Shown here in pieces: positions 9,486 to 19,772 of a DNA stretch of 64,000 nt. The position numbers were made by a program, and so were the translations under genes. Under the pieces are notes generated by a model, which was not told where the DNA came from, ran no database searches, and saw only the letters and a list, made by a program, of their open reading frames with translations. The first letter of the stretch is position 1. Each line of letters opens with the position of its first letter. Source of the DNA: Bacillus thuringiensis (lineage in GTDB: Bacteria > Bacillota > Bacilli > Bacillales > Bacillaceae_G); NCBI RefSeq assembly GCF_014932895.1, contig NZ_JACYOF010000003.1, positions 372,261 to 436,260 on the forward strand. Reading direction: 5' to 3'.

Positions 9486-10277
9486 ATGACCGACTTTCAA
9501 AAACAATTTTTCGCACGATTAAATATAGAAGAAACAAAAACAGTTTCATTTGAAGATTTATCTCACATTATGTACGCAATGGCGCAAACTGTTCCATTTG
9601 AAAACTTAAATGTTCTCGAAAATAACTTTAAAGAAATATCAAAAGAGAATTTAAAAGAAAAAATTTTAGTAAAAAACCGTGGTGGTCTTTGTTATGAATT
9701 AAATCCGACTATGTATTACTTCCTTAAAGACACTGGATTCACTGTTCATCTCGTTTCAGGAACAGTTTATAACGCTGCAAACTCTATATGGGCTGTCGAT
9801 TCTGGACATATCGCAACCGTTTTAAAACATCATCATGAACTTTATTTAATTGAAGTTGGATTCGGATCATACTTACCTCTTGCACCTGTTCCTTTCTCAG
9901 GTGAAGTCGTTCATTCGGTAACAGGAGATTATCGTATTCGTAAAGAAACCACTGAAAAAGGAAACTACATTTTAGAAATGCGTAAAAACAATGAGTTTTT
10001 AGATCAATCTTCTACTGCTGATTGGACGTTAGGCTATGCATTTTACTTGGAAGAAGGAAATGAGGAAAAAGCAAATGCAGCACAAAAAATTATCGTTGAA
10101 CATGAAGAATCCCCCTTTAATAAAGTACCTCTTATTGTAAAACTCACTGAAGATGGGCATGCCTCTTTAACGAAAGATAGTTTTAGCCTGACGAAAAACG
10201 GTAAAAAAATAAAAGAAACAGTTACAGATGAACAATATGCAAACTTCTTGCATTCGAAATTCGGCATTACATTATAA
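9486..10277 (+). CDS. nat: Arylamine N-acetyltransferase with Cys-His-Glu triad
   Basis: 263 residues. Acetyl-CoA-dependent N-acetylation of arylamines and hydrazines in the cytosol. The catalytic cysteine is C69 in RGGLCYE and the histidine is H108 in SGHIATVL. The third member is E123 in IEVGFG, where nearly all NATs have Asp. From knowledge, one of the three NAT isoenzymes of the B. cereus group has exactly this Glu and is active. AATGGAGGG precedes the ATG. Monocistronic. Confidence 0.93.
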   Translation: MTDFQKQFFARLNIEETKTVSFEDLSHIMYAMAQTVPFENLNVLENNFKEISKENLKEKILVKNRGGLCYELNPTMYYFLKDTGFTVHLVSGTVYNAANSIWAVDSGHIATVLKHHHELYLIEVGFGSYLPLAPVPFSGEVVHSVTGDYRIRKETTEKGNYILEMRKNNEFLDQSSTADWTLGYAFYLEEGNEEKANAAQKIIVEHEESPFNKVPLIVKLTEDGHASLTKDSFSLTKNGKKIKETVTDEQYANFLHSKFGITL

Positions 10278-10393
10278 CTTTTAAGCCTTGCCACTTTCGG
10301 CTAGGCTTTCAATTTTCAGCAGGGATTTTTTGCAATTTGTTGTATTTCATAGTTATATAGGAATATAACTACATGTTTAGAAAGGAAATGATT

Positions 10394-12181
10394 ATGACAG
10401 AACTTAAAGATCGATTACAAGTACCTGATAATGAAAAATGGAATCTAACAGATATTTACCATGCAATTGAAGATTGGGAAAGTGACTATAAAAAGATTGA
10501 AGTATTAACAAATGAACTAAAAGATTTTAACGGACATATTCATGATGGCAATAGTTTATTAGCTTATTTAACAAAGAGTGAAGAAATATCTAGCATATTA
10601 TCATTAATGTTTGCTTATGCACGATTACAATCTGATCTTGATACACGTGATACTGACTCTCAAGCTCTTGTCGATAGAGCATCACAGTTACATGTGAAAG
10701 TAAGCGCAGCTAAATCATTCTTTTCTCCATTCTTACTTAGCATAGACGAAAACACTTTACATTCTTACATAGAAGAAACAGAAGGCTTACAATATTATAA
10801 AGAAGATTTATTTGAATTATATCGCTATAAAAAACACGTTTTAAATACAGACCAAGAAGCCATTTTATCACAAATGGGTGAAGCACTTTCATCGCCGCAG
10901 CATACATTTGGTATGTTAAATAATGCAGATATAGTATTTGGTGAAGTGACGACTGATGATGGAAAGAAAGTGAACTTAACACGTGGAATGTATTCAAAAT
11001 TAATAGAAGATGAGAATCGCGAAAAACGTAAAGAAGCTTATAAAGCATATTACAAACCGTATGTTCAGTTAAAGAACTCAATCGCTTCTACTCTATCCTC
11101 TGCTATTAAAAATAATGTTACTGTTTCGAAGCTAAGAAAATATCCATCCGCTTTAGAGAAATCATTATTTAGCGATATGGTTCCGAAAGAGGTGTATGAA
11201 AACCTAATTAATACAACGAAAAAAAACATTCAAACATTACATACATACAATGAAATTCGAAAAGAAAAATTAAATGTAGACGAACTAAGACAATACGACT
11301 TAAGCGTCGATTTAGTACAAGGTGTAAAACAAGACATTCCATATGACGAAGCGTTTGATATCATGATTGCATCACTTGCTCCTTTAGGAGAAGAGTATAT
11401 CGAAACATTAAAAAGCTTTAAAGATAAAAGATATATAGACGTGAGAGAAACACCAGGAAAACGTTCGGGTGCTTATAACTTCGGTGTATACGGCGTTCAC
11501 CCTTTCATTCTTTTAAATCATCACGATGATTTAAACAGCCTGTTCACCCTTACTCACGAATGCGGTCACGGTATGCATACCCATTATTCACACGGATACC
11601 AACCAAGAATTTCTGCACACTACTCCATCTTTGTTGCAGAAGTCGCTTCTACAGTAAATGAAGTGTTATTGATTCACTATTTATTAAAAGAAGCGAAAGG
11701 AACTAACGTGCGTAATCATTTAATTAACTACTTTATCGATAGCTTTAAAGGTACTTTCTTTACACAAATCATGTTTGCAGAATTTGAAAAAATCACACAT
11801 GAAGCGGCTGAGCAAGGTAAACCATTAAACGCACAAGTTTTCAGTGAAATTTATGAAAACTTATTTAAAGAATATAACGGTGATGCACTCGTATTAGATG
11901 AAGAAGTAAAATATGGATGGTCTAGAATTCCGCACTTCTATCGTCCATTTTACGTGTACAAATACGCAACGGGCTTCGCTTCTGCCATTCAAATCGCTGA
12001 CAAATTATTAAGCGACGATCCGAATGCACAAAAAAACTATATCGAATTCCTTAAAGGCGGAAGTTCAGATTATCCATTAAACCTACTGAAAAAAGCTGGC
12101 GTTGATTTAACTACGCCAGAACCGATTGAAAGTGCATTGAATCGTTTTAGTGCTCTTGTTGAAGAGTTTTCAGCTCTATAA
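10394..12181 (+). CDS. pepF: Oligoendopeptidase F (M3B)
   Basis: 595 residues from the ATG preceding TELKDRL, with AAAGGAA about 8 nt upstream; in-frame ATGs at 10373 and 10388 are alternatives. The zinc site HECGH lies near residue 388, and the third ligand is in the following EVASTVNE helix. The surrounding motif FTLTHECGHGMHTHYS is typical of M3B. Cytosolic cleavage of oligopeptides. It ends directly at a strong bidirectional terminator. Confidence 0.95.
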   Translation: MTELKDRLQVPDNEKWNLTDIYHAIEDWESDYKKIEVLTNELKDFNGHIHDGNSLLAYLTKSEEISSILSLMFAYARLQSDLDTRDTDSQALVDRASQLHVKVSAAKSFFSPFLLSIDENTLHSYIEETEGLQYYKEDLFELYRYKKHVLNTDQEAILSQMGEALSSPQHTFGMLNNADIVFGEVTTDDGKKVNLTRGMYSKLIEDENREKRKEAYKAYYKPYVQLKNSIASTLSSAIKNNVTVSKLRKYPSALEKSLFSDMVPKEVYENLINTTKKNIQTLHTYNEIRKEKLNVDELRQYDLSVDLVQGVKQDIPYDEAFDIMIASLAPLGEEYIETLKSFKDKRYIDVRETPGKRSGAYNFGVYGVHPFILLNHHDDLNSLFTLTHECGHGMHTHYSHGYQPRISAHYSIFVAEVASTVNEVLLIHYLLKEAKGTNVRNHLINYFIDSFKGTFFTQIMFAEFEKITHEAAEQGKPLNAQVFSEIYENLFKEYNGDALVLDEEVKYGWSRIPHFYRPFYVYKYATGFASAIQIADKLLSDDPNAQKNYIEFLKGGSSDYPLNLLKKAGVDLTTPEPIESALNRFSALVEEFSAL

Positions 12182-12217
12182 AAAAGAAGAGTCTCTAGCT
12201 AGAGACCCTTCTTTTTT
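12182..12217. terminator. Bidirectional terminator
   Basis: AAAAGAAGaGTCTCTAG / CTAGAGACcCTTCTTTT hairpin with A and T tails between convergent pepF and the serine hydrolase gene. Confidence 0.9.
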
Positions 12218-13349
12218 ATGCTCCCTTTCCCTCTATTAAATCATTCGCTAATTTCCTAAACTCTTGATTAAACGTATCATTCATACCATTTTGTACGTTA
12301 GAGAACAATATTACAAACGTTCGTTTATCCCAGTTAAAATTATTAAATGTGTTCCAACCAGCTAATACCCCATGATTATGATAATAGTCTGGGTAAATAT
12401 AAAAACTAAATCCATATTTTCTTGCAGGTGATACAGTAAACATATCTGATAAGCTTTGTTTAGAAAGTAGTTTACCATCCATAATGGCTTCATCTAACCT
12501 TTTCATATCTTCAACAGTTGTATACATTTCACCACAGCCATACAGCCAGTTCATTTTTAAGCGAGGCGCAGCTATTAATTCATTATCTTTTTTCGTATAA
12601 CCTTCCGCCAAATAAATATCTTCAGGGAGATTCGCCCCCATTCCAGATTCATGCATTTCAACAGGAGTAAAAATATTTTCTTTCACATATTCAGCGAGCG
12701 GTTTATTCGATATCTTTTCTACAATATATGCCAGCACCATATAATTATAATCTGTATATTTCCATCCTGTCCCTGCAGGAAACTGTAACGTTTGTGCTCC
12801 AATCCAAGTCACTAACTTTAAACGTGACGCTGCATCAACACTACCTTGTCCCTGTTCTGGTAACCCGGACGTATGTGTTAACAAATTTCGTAACGTAATG
12901 TTTTTATCTGCCGGAAACGATGGAATATACTTATTTACATTGTCTTCAATATTTAATTTCCCTTTTTCTCTTAATTGCATAATAGATATTGCAACGACTG
13001 TTTTCGTAATAGAACCAATGCGATACTTCGTTCTTGGCGTTGTTAACATTTTATCTTTCACATTCGCATAGCCGTAACCTTTTCGTAAAATCACATGACC
13101 TTTACTAGCTACTAGAACACTCCCATTAAACCCTTTATCTTTTAAATATTGATCTAGTTTTCCAGCTGCACTTTCATAGCGCTTTTTCTCATTTCCACTC
13201 ACTTCTTGCTTATCGTCCTTTTGCTTACCATTGAAATTTGAAAATGCCTTTATATCATATTTTTCACCTTTATTTGCATGTATTAATGCAACGACACTCC
13301 CACAAAAAACAGCAAAAATAAAGAAAACGATTAACCATTTCTTTAACAT
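12216..13349 (-). CDS. Extracytoplasmic serine hydrolase, class C beta-lactamase fold
   Basis: 377 residues with an N-terminal membrane or signal segment (about 5-24). The SxxK motif is SITKT near residue 114, the YxN motif is in DYNYMVL near residue 203, and the third motif region is HNHGVLAGW. It is related to D-Ala-D-Ala carboxypeptidases, FmtA and EstB-type esterases. Acts outside the membrane on cell wall or on D-amino-acid or ester substrates; beta-lactam resistance cannot be inferred. Confidence 0.87.
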   Translation of the reverse strand: MLKKWLIVFFIFAVFCGSVVALIHANKGEKYDIKAFSNFNGKQKDDKQEVSGNEKKRYESAAGKLDQYLKDKGFNGSVLVASKGHVILRKGYGYANVKDKMLTTPRTKYRIGSITKTVVAISIMQLREKGKLNIEDNVNKYIPSFPADKNITLRNLLTHTSGLPEQGQGSVDAASRLKLVTWIGAQTLQFPAGTGWKYTDYNYMVLAYIVEKISNKPLAEYVKENIFTPVEMHESGMGANLPEDIYLAEGYTKKDNELIAAPRLKMNWLYGCGEMYTTVEDMKRLDEAIMDGKLLSKQSLSDMFTVSPARKYGFSFYIYPDYYHNHGVLAGWNTFNNFNWDKRTFVILFSNVQNGMNDTFNQEFRKLANDLIEGKGA

Positions 13350-13568
13350 AATAGGAACCCTCTTTTATCCAGTTTCACTTAACGCGCATCCATTCTATTC
13401 TATATCTTTTAATTTCCAAATACTTCACAATATTATCTATCTATTATTCACCCAATTAAACTAGATTCCTTTTCCTCATATTCAGTTTTTGACTACTCTC
13501 TATTGTATTTCTTTCTTGCAAAATTTCCACCTTACAATCGGATACATCCCACTATAATTTCAATTTCT

Positions 13569-13588
13569 TATGTAACATTTGTTACATA
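13569..13588. promoter_or_regulatory. Palindromic operator-like site
   Basis: TATGTAACA-TT-TGTTACATA, two perfect 9-bp arms, 24 bp ahead of the small disrupted gene. Not a PlcR box (the spacing differs). The regulator is unknown. Confidence 0.4.
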
Positions 13589-13611
13589 TCATAAAGAATG
13601 GAGATATAAAC

Positions 13612-13841
13612 ATGAAAAATACCGATAAACGGAATCATTTAGATGATATGATGTTTCATTATCGAGTAACAAAAAACAATATTTTTTTAATTGAATATTA
13701 CAGAAAATAAATTATAGCTATAAAAGGACCTGTTGCTGTGAATTTTTAAACAAAATAAATCGTACAAATAACGATAAAGAAAAACAACTGATTATAGCTA
13801 AAATTACAGGTGATTTCAAAAAAGGAAATGAACACAATTAA
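13612..13841 (+). pseudogene. Small cytosolic protein gene disrupted by stop and frameshift
   Basis: ATG at 13612 with GGAG upstream encodes about 32 residues beginning MKNTDKRNHLDDMMFHYRV. A TAA follows, in-frame sequence then continues as IIAIKGPVAV, and a shift at a run of T at about 13742-13746 leads to FLNKINRTNNDKEKQL and GDFKKGNEHN. The three pieces read as one hydrophilic protein of about 76 residues. I recall similar short B. cereus-group hypotheticals but no function. A sequencing error could mimic the shift, though not easily the additional stop. Confidence 0.55.
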
Positions 13842-13873
13842 AAACGAATCTCATTTACATTGCTAACATTCCT

Positions 13874-15082
13874 TTATTTTTTATTTTTACTATATAAGCT
13901 AACGGCCGATATACTTAGTAAAACAACTATACACAACCATGCATACGTATAGCCTTTTTCATCTACAATATAGCCAAATAAAACAGGTGCAACAATAATA
14001 GCAATTTGATTTAATGTAAGCGCAAAACTGACTGTCATCCCTACAGATTCTTCACTTGCTGATTCAGCAACTTCGACGATAAAAAGACTGAACCATCCAA
14101 TTGAAAAGAACCCTAATAACGCACTTGTGCCATACAGTACGCCACTCGTTATTGTATGTATGCTCATTACTAACAATAGAATGAAACCGATAGAAGTGCA
14201 GACAGCTATAAGTAAAGGGATGCGCCGATTTCCCTTATAAAACAAATCACTAACAGCTGCTAATACAATACGGCCAACCATTCCAGAAAAGAACATAACT
14301 GAAAATACTTTTCCGGCTAAAATAGGTGTAATTGATTGTTCCATTACTAAAAATTTAATAAAATGTCCAACTAACACCATTTGTAATGAAATCATACAAA
14401 TACCAGTTAAATAAATTGGATACAACTTCTTTTTACACATTACTGCTTTTAATTGCCTCCAAAAAGAGGGTTTAATATGTTCTTGTCTTACTTTCTCCTG
14501 AACATATGGCTCCTTATAAAATATGAAAAATAAGACTCCTCCAATTATACAAATGCATGCAATCATATTTACCGCATAAGCCACATTATATTTTATTGTA
14601 AGAAACGGGATTAATACTCCCGCTAACGCACCACCAATCGGTATTCCGGCTTGCCTTATCCCCATAGCTAACCCGCGCTTTTCTTTTGAAAACCATTTTA
14701 TTATCACTTTACTTCCGCCCGGCTGGGAAACACTATAAAACATGCCTACTAATAAAAGTACAAAGAGTAATCCAGTAAATCCATTTACCATATTAGCTAG
14801 TAAAAGCGAACCTCCTAGTAAAAGTGAACTTACCCCAATTAACATTTTTTCGTTATATTGGTCAAGTAATCGCCCGACAAAAAGCATACAAAATAGCGGC
14901 CCCATATTTACAACGCTTACTAACAACCCACTCTGCATATTCGTAAGCGAATATTCTTCTTTCCAAAATAAAGCGAAAGCTCCGACACCATACGTTATGA
15001 GTGTCGCTGTCGCTTGAGCAATTGTCGCAATAATTAACATAATCCACTTATAAGTACTATTCACACTCTCTTCCATTAACAT
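13874..15082 (-). CDS. MFS transporter, 12 membrane segments
   Basis: 402 residues from the ATG of MLMEESVNS, with GGAGGG 12 nt upstream; the ATG at 15106 lacks a ribosome site. It has twelve hydrophobic helices and the MFS loop motif GRLLDQYNEKML between helices 2 and 3. It resembles monocarboxylate or oxalate:formate-type and YcxA-like carriers. Divergent from the LysR gene at 15193, which probably controls it. The substrate is unknown. Confidence 0.85.
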   Translation of the reverse strand: MLMEESVNSTYKWIMLIIATIAQATATLITYGVGAFALFWKEEYSLTNMQSGLLVSVVNMGPLFCMLFVGRLLDQYNEKMLIGVSSLLLGGSLLLANMVNGFTGLLFVLLLVGMFYSVSQPGGSKVIIKWFSKEKRGLAMGIRQAGIPIGGALAGVLIPFLTIKYNVAYAVNMIACICIIGGVLFFIFYKEPYVQEKVRQEHIKPSFWRQLKAVMCKKKLYPIYLTGICMISLQMVLVGHFIKFLVMEQSITPILAGKVFSVMFFSGMVGRIVLAAVSDLFYKGNRRIPLLIAVCTSIGFILLLVMSIHTITSGVLYGTSALLGFFSIGWFSLFIVEVAESASEESVGMTVSFALTLNQIAIIVAPVLFGYIVDEKGYTYAWLCIVVLLSISAVSLYSKNKK

Positions 15083-15192
15083 TAAAATCCCTCCATCCCC
15101 TTCCATTGTATGAAAGTTTTGATATCATATAAAATAAAGATTAATCATATAATCCATCAAAAAAAATGATACCTTGTTCGGAGGGCTGATAC

Positions 15193-16044
15193 GTGGACAT
15201 AAAAGATTTAACTGTTTTTTACGAAGTTGCGAAAGAAAAAAATATATCTCACGCAGCTAAAAATTTAAACTATGTACAATCTGGCGTAACAATGCGTATG
15301 AAACAACTAGAAAACGAATTAGGCGTACCTTTATTTTATCGAAATGGAAAAGGTGTTACGTTAACTTCTAACGGTGAGATTTTATTAACATACGCAAAAC
15401 AAATCATTCACTTAATGGATCAATCAATAAAAGCGGTCCAAAGTAATGGAACTGAGCCAAAAGGAGCTTTAAAAATCGGATGTACGGAATCTACAACTGC
15501 TATTCGGCTTCCCCCTATTTTAGCGAGCTACTATGAGAAATACCCAAAAGTCGATCTTATTTTAGAAACCAATACGACGAAACAGCTAACTCATCTCGTG
15601 TTAGAGCGAAAGCTGGACGGAGCATTTATCGCTGGATCTACTCAGCATGCTGAACTTCAAACAAATGTCTTTCGCGAAGAAGAATTAGTTCTCATTAGTA
15701 AAAATCCTTTATCTTCTTTTAAAGAAATAGAAGACATGAATTTACTCGCCTTTAGTCACGGTTGCTATTATAGAAGTTTATTAGAAGACTGGCTTCAGGA
15801 AGAAGGAATCTTGCCTAAACGAGTTTTAGAATTTGGTACAATTGAAGCGATACTCGCTTGTGTAAAATCAGGTATGGGCATAGCAATTATAATGAAGTCT
15901 ATTTTAAATGCCCACGAACATGACGTATCATTCAACCCTTTACCAAATAACTTCAAAAAAGTTCCTACTACCTTTATTACTAGAAAAGATATATTTCACT
16001 CAGCTGCATTACAAAAGTTTATAGAGATGATTCACAATGCGTGA
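15193..16044 (+). CDS. LysR-family transcriptional regulator
   Basis: 283 residues from GTG 15193, with CGGAGGG 9 nt upstream. The N-terminal HTH includes NISHAAKNLNYVQSGVTMRM; the effector domain follows from about residue 90. It resembles the LysR gene at 1842 in size and layout (both have CSYR/CYYR-LL in the effector domain). The divergent MFS gene is the likely target. The stop overlaps the start of a 51-codon ORF. Confidence 0.9.
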   Translation: MDIKDLTVFYEVAKEKNISHAAKNLNYVQSGVTMRMKQLENELGVPLFYRNGKGVTLTSNGEILLTYAKQIIHLMDQSIKAVQSNGTEPKGALKIGCTESTTAIRLPPILASYYEKYPKVDLILETNTTKQLTHLVLERKLDGAFIAGSTQHAELQTNVFREEELVLISKNPLSSFKEIEDMNLLAFSHGCYYRSLLEDWLQEEGILPKRVLEFGTIEAILACVKSGMGIAIIMKSILNAHEHDVSFNPLPNNFKKVPTTFITRKDIFHSAALQKFIEMIHNA

Positions 16045-16192
16045 AAAGAAAATACGTGGAATGAAACGAAAAACAAACACTATGATAAAGCGAATTGAAG
16101 AACATACAAAAACGTTCCACTTTCAAGAAATCATTCATGATGAAGATGAATTCTATGAAAAAGAGATTTGGTTTATTAGAGAATTATCTTAA
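16037..16192 (+). CDS. Small basic/acidic protein, 51 residues, coupled to LysR
   Basis: ATG at 16037 overlaps the last codons of the LysR gene (shared ATGCGTGA), so it should be translated by coupling. The protein begins MREKKIRGMKRKTNTMIK, has a basic N-terminal half and an acidic region (IIHDEDEFYEKE) and ends in WFIRELS. No membrane segment or signal. It ends before the terminator at 16255, consistent with a bicistronic unit. Not recognised. Confidence 0.55.
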   Translation: MREKKIRGMKRKTNTMIKRIEEHTKTFHFQEIIHDEDEFYEKEIWFIRELS

Positions 16193-16254
16193 AAGGGGTA
16201 CTCTATTACTATCATCTAGCATAAAAGAAAGAACAATTAATTTTACATAATAGA

Positions 16255-16287
16255 AAAAGGTATACCTAAAATGCCGGTATACCTTTT
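16255..16287. terminator. Bidirectional terminator
   Basis: AAAAGGTATACC / GGTATACCTTTT perfect stem between convergent transcription units. Confidence 0.85.
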
Positions 16288-16299
16288 ATCCTATCCCAC

Positions 16300-17792
<1,493 letters not shown>

Positions 17793-19415
17793 TTAAAAAT
17801 TTCCTAATAAATGGTTCATAACCCCTTCAAATAATACATTTGTTGGATTTATAATCGATTTCCCTGTACACCATCCTATAAAGCCATCTGGTCTAATTAA
17901 TACCGCTCCTCCATGCCCTATCCTATATAATTCACTAAAAACATCTTCTTGAGCAATAAAGTCTCCACTTAAACCTACCCGATACACTTTTATATTTACT
18001 CCTAATTTAGATGCAACATCATGTGCAGCTTCAGCCCAAGCACTATTTTCTGCTCCAGTAAGTAACACAAAATCGTTACCTAATAAATCAAATATCGAAA
18101 CTTCTTTTCCATCATATATTCCCCAAAAATGTGGTGCTCGCGTTCCAGGTCTTCCGTTCAACTCTACGATATCCATTCGATGTGGATCAGTACATTCATC
18201 TATAATCGCCTCTGAACAATATTGATACCCAACAGTAACAGCTAAACCGTCCATATTATTCAAACTGCCTTCCTCTCTATTCGCAGCACGAAATAACAAA
18301 CTACTCGCATAATCCGTCGTTAATTTTGCAACAGGATATCTCTCTTCATGGTACGTTGCTAACAACTTTGGATTTGCTTGCCCTTTTATAACAGCCGCTA
18401 ATTTCCAAGCTACATTATGCGCATCTTGTATTCCTGTATTTGAACCAAACCCTCCTGTTGGCGGCATAATATGTGCCGAGTCGCCAACTAAAAAGATTCG
18501 ATTATCTTGAAATTTCGTAGCTGTACTTTCGGTTGCTTCCCACGGTAAAATACTTAATATTTTCGGTTCAACATTAATGCTCCCAATTGCTGTTTGAATA
18601 ATTTGTTTGCAACGTTCCATAGTGAAATCCTCTGGCCTCTCCCCTTTTAATGGATCGTAGGCTACATGATAAATCCATTTCCCTACATTATCGACTGGAA
18701 TAAGCGCACCAAGAACCTCTGGATGAAGCACCATAGAAAAACCAAATGCGTCCCCTTGTATAAATTCACTTAAATCAGCTTCAAAATAAATATTCATATA
18801 ATACCCACCGATTGTACCTCGCCCCTCGGTTTTAATTCCTAGCTGCTCACGTATTTTACTTTTTGCTCCATCTGCTGCAATTACATAGTCGCAATGTATG
18901 ACACTCTCTTTTTCTGTTTTCCGATTTCGAATCGTTGCTATTACCCCGTTTTCATTTTGCTCATAAGAAACCAGTTCATGATAAAAAGATAGCTTTCCAC
19001 TTAATTTTTTCGCTTCCTGTAACATCATCTCTTCTAAAATAATTTGATAACAAGCAGTTTGTTTTGATGGACTAATCTCTTTCACTTTACGAACTAACTT
19101 TTCATTATTTTCGTACTGATCCGCCCTTATTTGTTCCAATTCTTCATTATTTACCTCAGCTATTGTTTGAACCGCAATTCTCCCACGACAATTCTCCAGT
19201 GCCTTACCAGCTGATCTAATTCTTTTTTCTAGGCCTAATTCTCGAAATAACTCCATCGTACGAAAAGTAATGCCACCTGCTTTCGGATGAATTGCAGTAG
19301 ACGGATGCCTTTCAATAAGTAAGTACTCAATATTATGTTTTGCAAGAAATAAAGCAGACGCTAATCCTGATAATCCCCCTCCAACAATTAAAACTGGTAC
19401 GTAATTCGATTTCAT
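17793..19415 (-). CDS. FAD-dependent aromatic monooxygenase (PheA/TfdB family)
   Basis: 540 residues from the ATG of MKSNYVPVL, with GGAGGAG 8 nt upstream; the frame also opens 5 codons earlier. It has an N-terminal Rossmann GGGLSGLASA, the middle DG motif ADGAKSKIR, and the GD motif in FLVGDSAHIMPPTGGFGSN. A C-terminal thioredoxin-like domain is typical of the family. It hydroxylates an aromatic ring using NAD(P)H and O2; resembles MhpA and polyketide hydroxylases. The substrate is unknown. Confidence 0.9.
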   Translation of the reverse strand: MKSNYVPVLIVGGGLSGLASALFLAKHNIEYLLIERHPSTAIHPKAGGITFRTMELFRELGLEKRIRSAGKALENCRGRIAVQTIAEVNNEELEQIRADQYENNEKLVRKVKEISPSKQTACYQIILEEMMLQEAKKLSGKLSFYHELVSYEQNENGVIATIRNRKTEKESVIHCDYVIAADGAKSKIREQLGIKTEGRGTIGGYYMNIYFEADLSEFIQGDAFGFSMVLHPEVLGALIPVDNVGKWIYHVAYDPLKGERPEDFTMERCKQIIQTAIGSINVEPKILSILPWEATESTATKFQDNRIFLVGDSAHIMPPTGGFGSNTGIQDAHNVAWKLAAVIKGQANPKLLATYHEERYPVAKLTTDYASSLLFRAANREEGSLNNMDGLAVTVGYQYCSEAIIDECTDPHRMDIVELNGRPGTRAPHFWGIYDGKEVSIFDLLGNDFVLLTGAENSAWAEAAHDVASKLGVNIKVYRVGLSGDFIAQEDVFSELYRIGHGGAVLIRPDGFIGWCTGKSIINPTNVLFEGVMNHLLGNF

Positions 19416-19537
19416 ATATTTCTCCTCCACATCATTCTTCTGAGCTCAGTGACATAAATATAATCAAAAAACCAAATAAAATATAGACTTATATTTCATT
19501 TTGAATTATCATATAGATAGATTACGCCCCAAATTAC

Positions 19538-19594
19538 TTTTTTCCTTTTATACATGTACAATTACGTAAATTGTGTATGTATAAAAGGAAAAAG
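19538..19594. repeat. Very long near-perfect hairpin
   Basis: Positions 19539-19563 pair with 19569-19593 (25 pairs, two of them G-U) around a 5-nt loop, including CCTTTTATACAT and its complement. Ends in an A run on one side and a T run on the other. Confidence 0.7.
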
Positions 19595-19630
19595 AAGAGC
19601 CTTCGTTACATAACGAAGGCTCTTCTTTTT
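19589..19630. terminator. Perfect bidirectional terminator-type hairpin upstream of selO
   Basis: AAAAAGAAGAGCCTTCGTTA followed after 2 nt by its complement ending in TTTTT. It shares the A run 19589-19593 with the previous hairpin. It lies 143 bp ahead of selO, not after any annotated gene. Confidence 0.75.
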
Positions 19631-19772
19631 TAGTACAGTTAAATAGACACAAAGTAATGAAGTCCTTACAATAGATTTCAAGGGGAAATATCACATTATA
19701 CTTTTCGTTAACTTTACAAAGAATACATAAATACAAATACATAATTAAAAAACACAAAAAGGAGGCTATTAA

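Larger units (their letters stand above)
13350..13873. other. Intergenic region with a broken small gene
   Basis: 524 bp between a serine hydrolase start and an MFS stop. It holds the palindrome at 13569-13588 and the disrupted small gene at 13612-13841; nothing else was seen. Confidence 0.6.
19416..19772. other. Intergenic region between divergent genes, with two tandem hairpins
   Basis: 357 bp containing the promoters of the monooxygenase and selO and the two hairpins at 19538-19594 and 19589-19630. No coding sequence is supported. Confidence 0.6.

Noticed and set aside
13569-13588. Possible PlcR box
   Set aside because: The half-sites are spaced too widely (8 rather than 4 bp between TATGTA and TACATA) for the PlcR consensus.
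19548-19757. 69-codon minus-strand frame upstream of selO
   Set aside because: It is simply the reading of the two hairpins and the selO promoter; no start signal.
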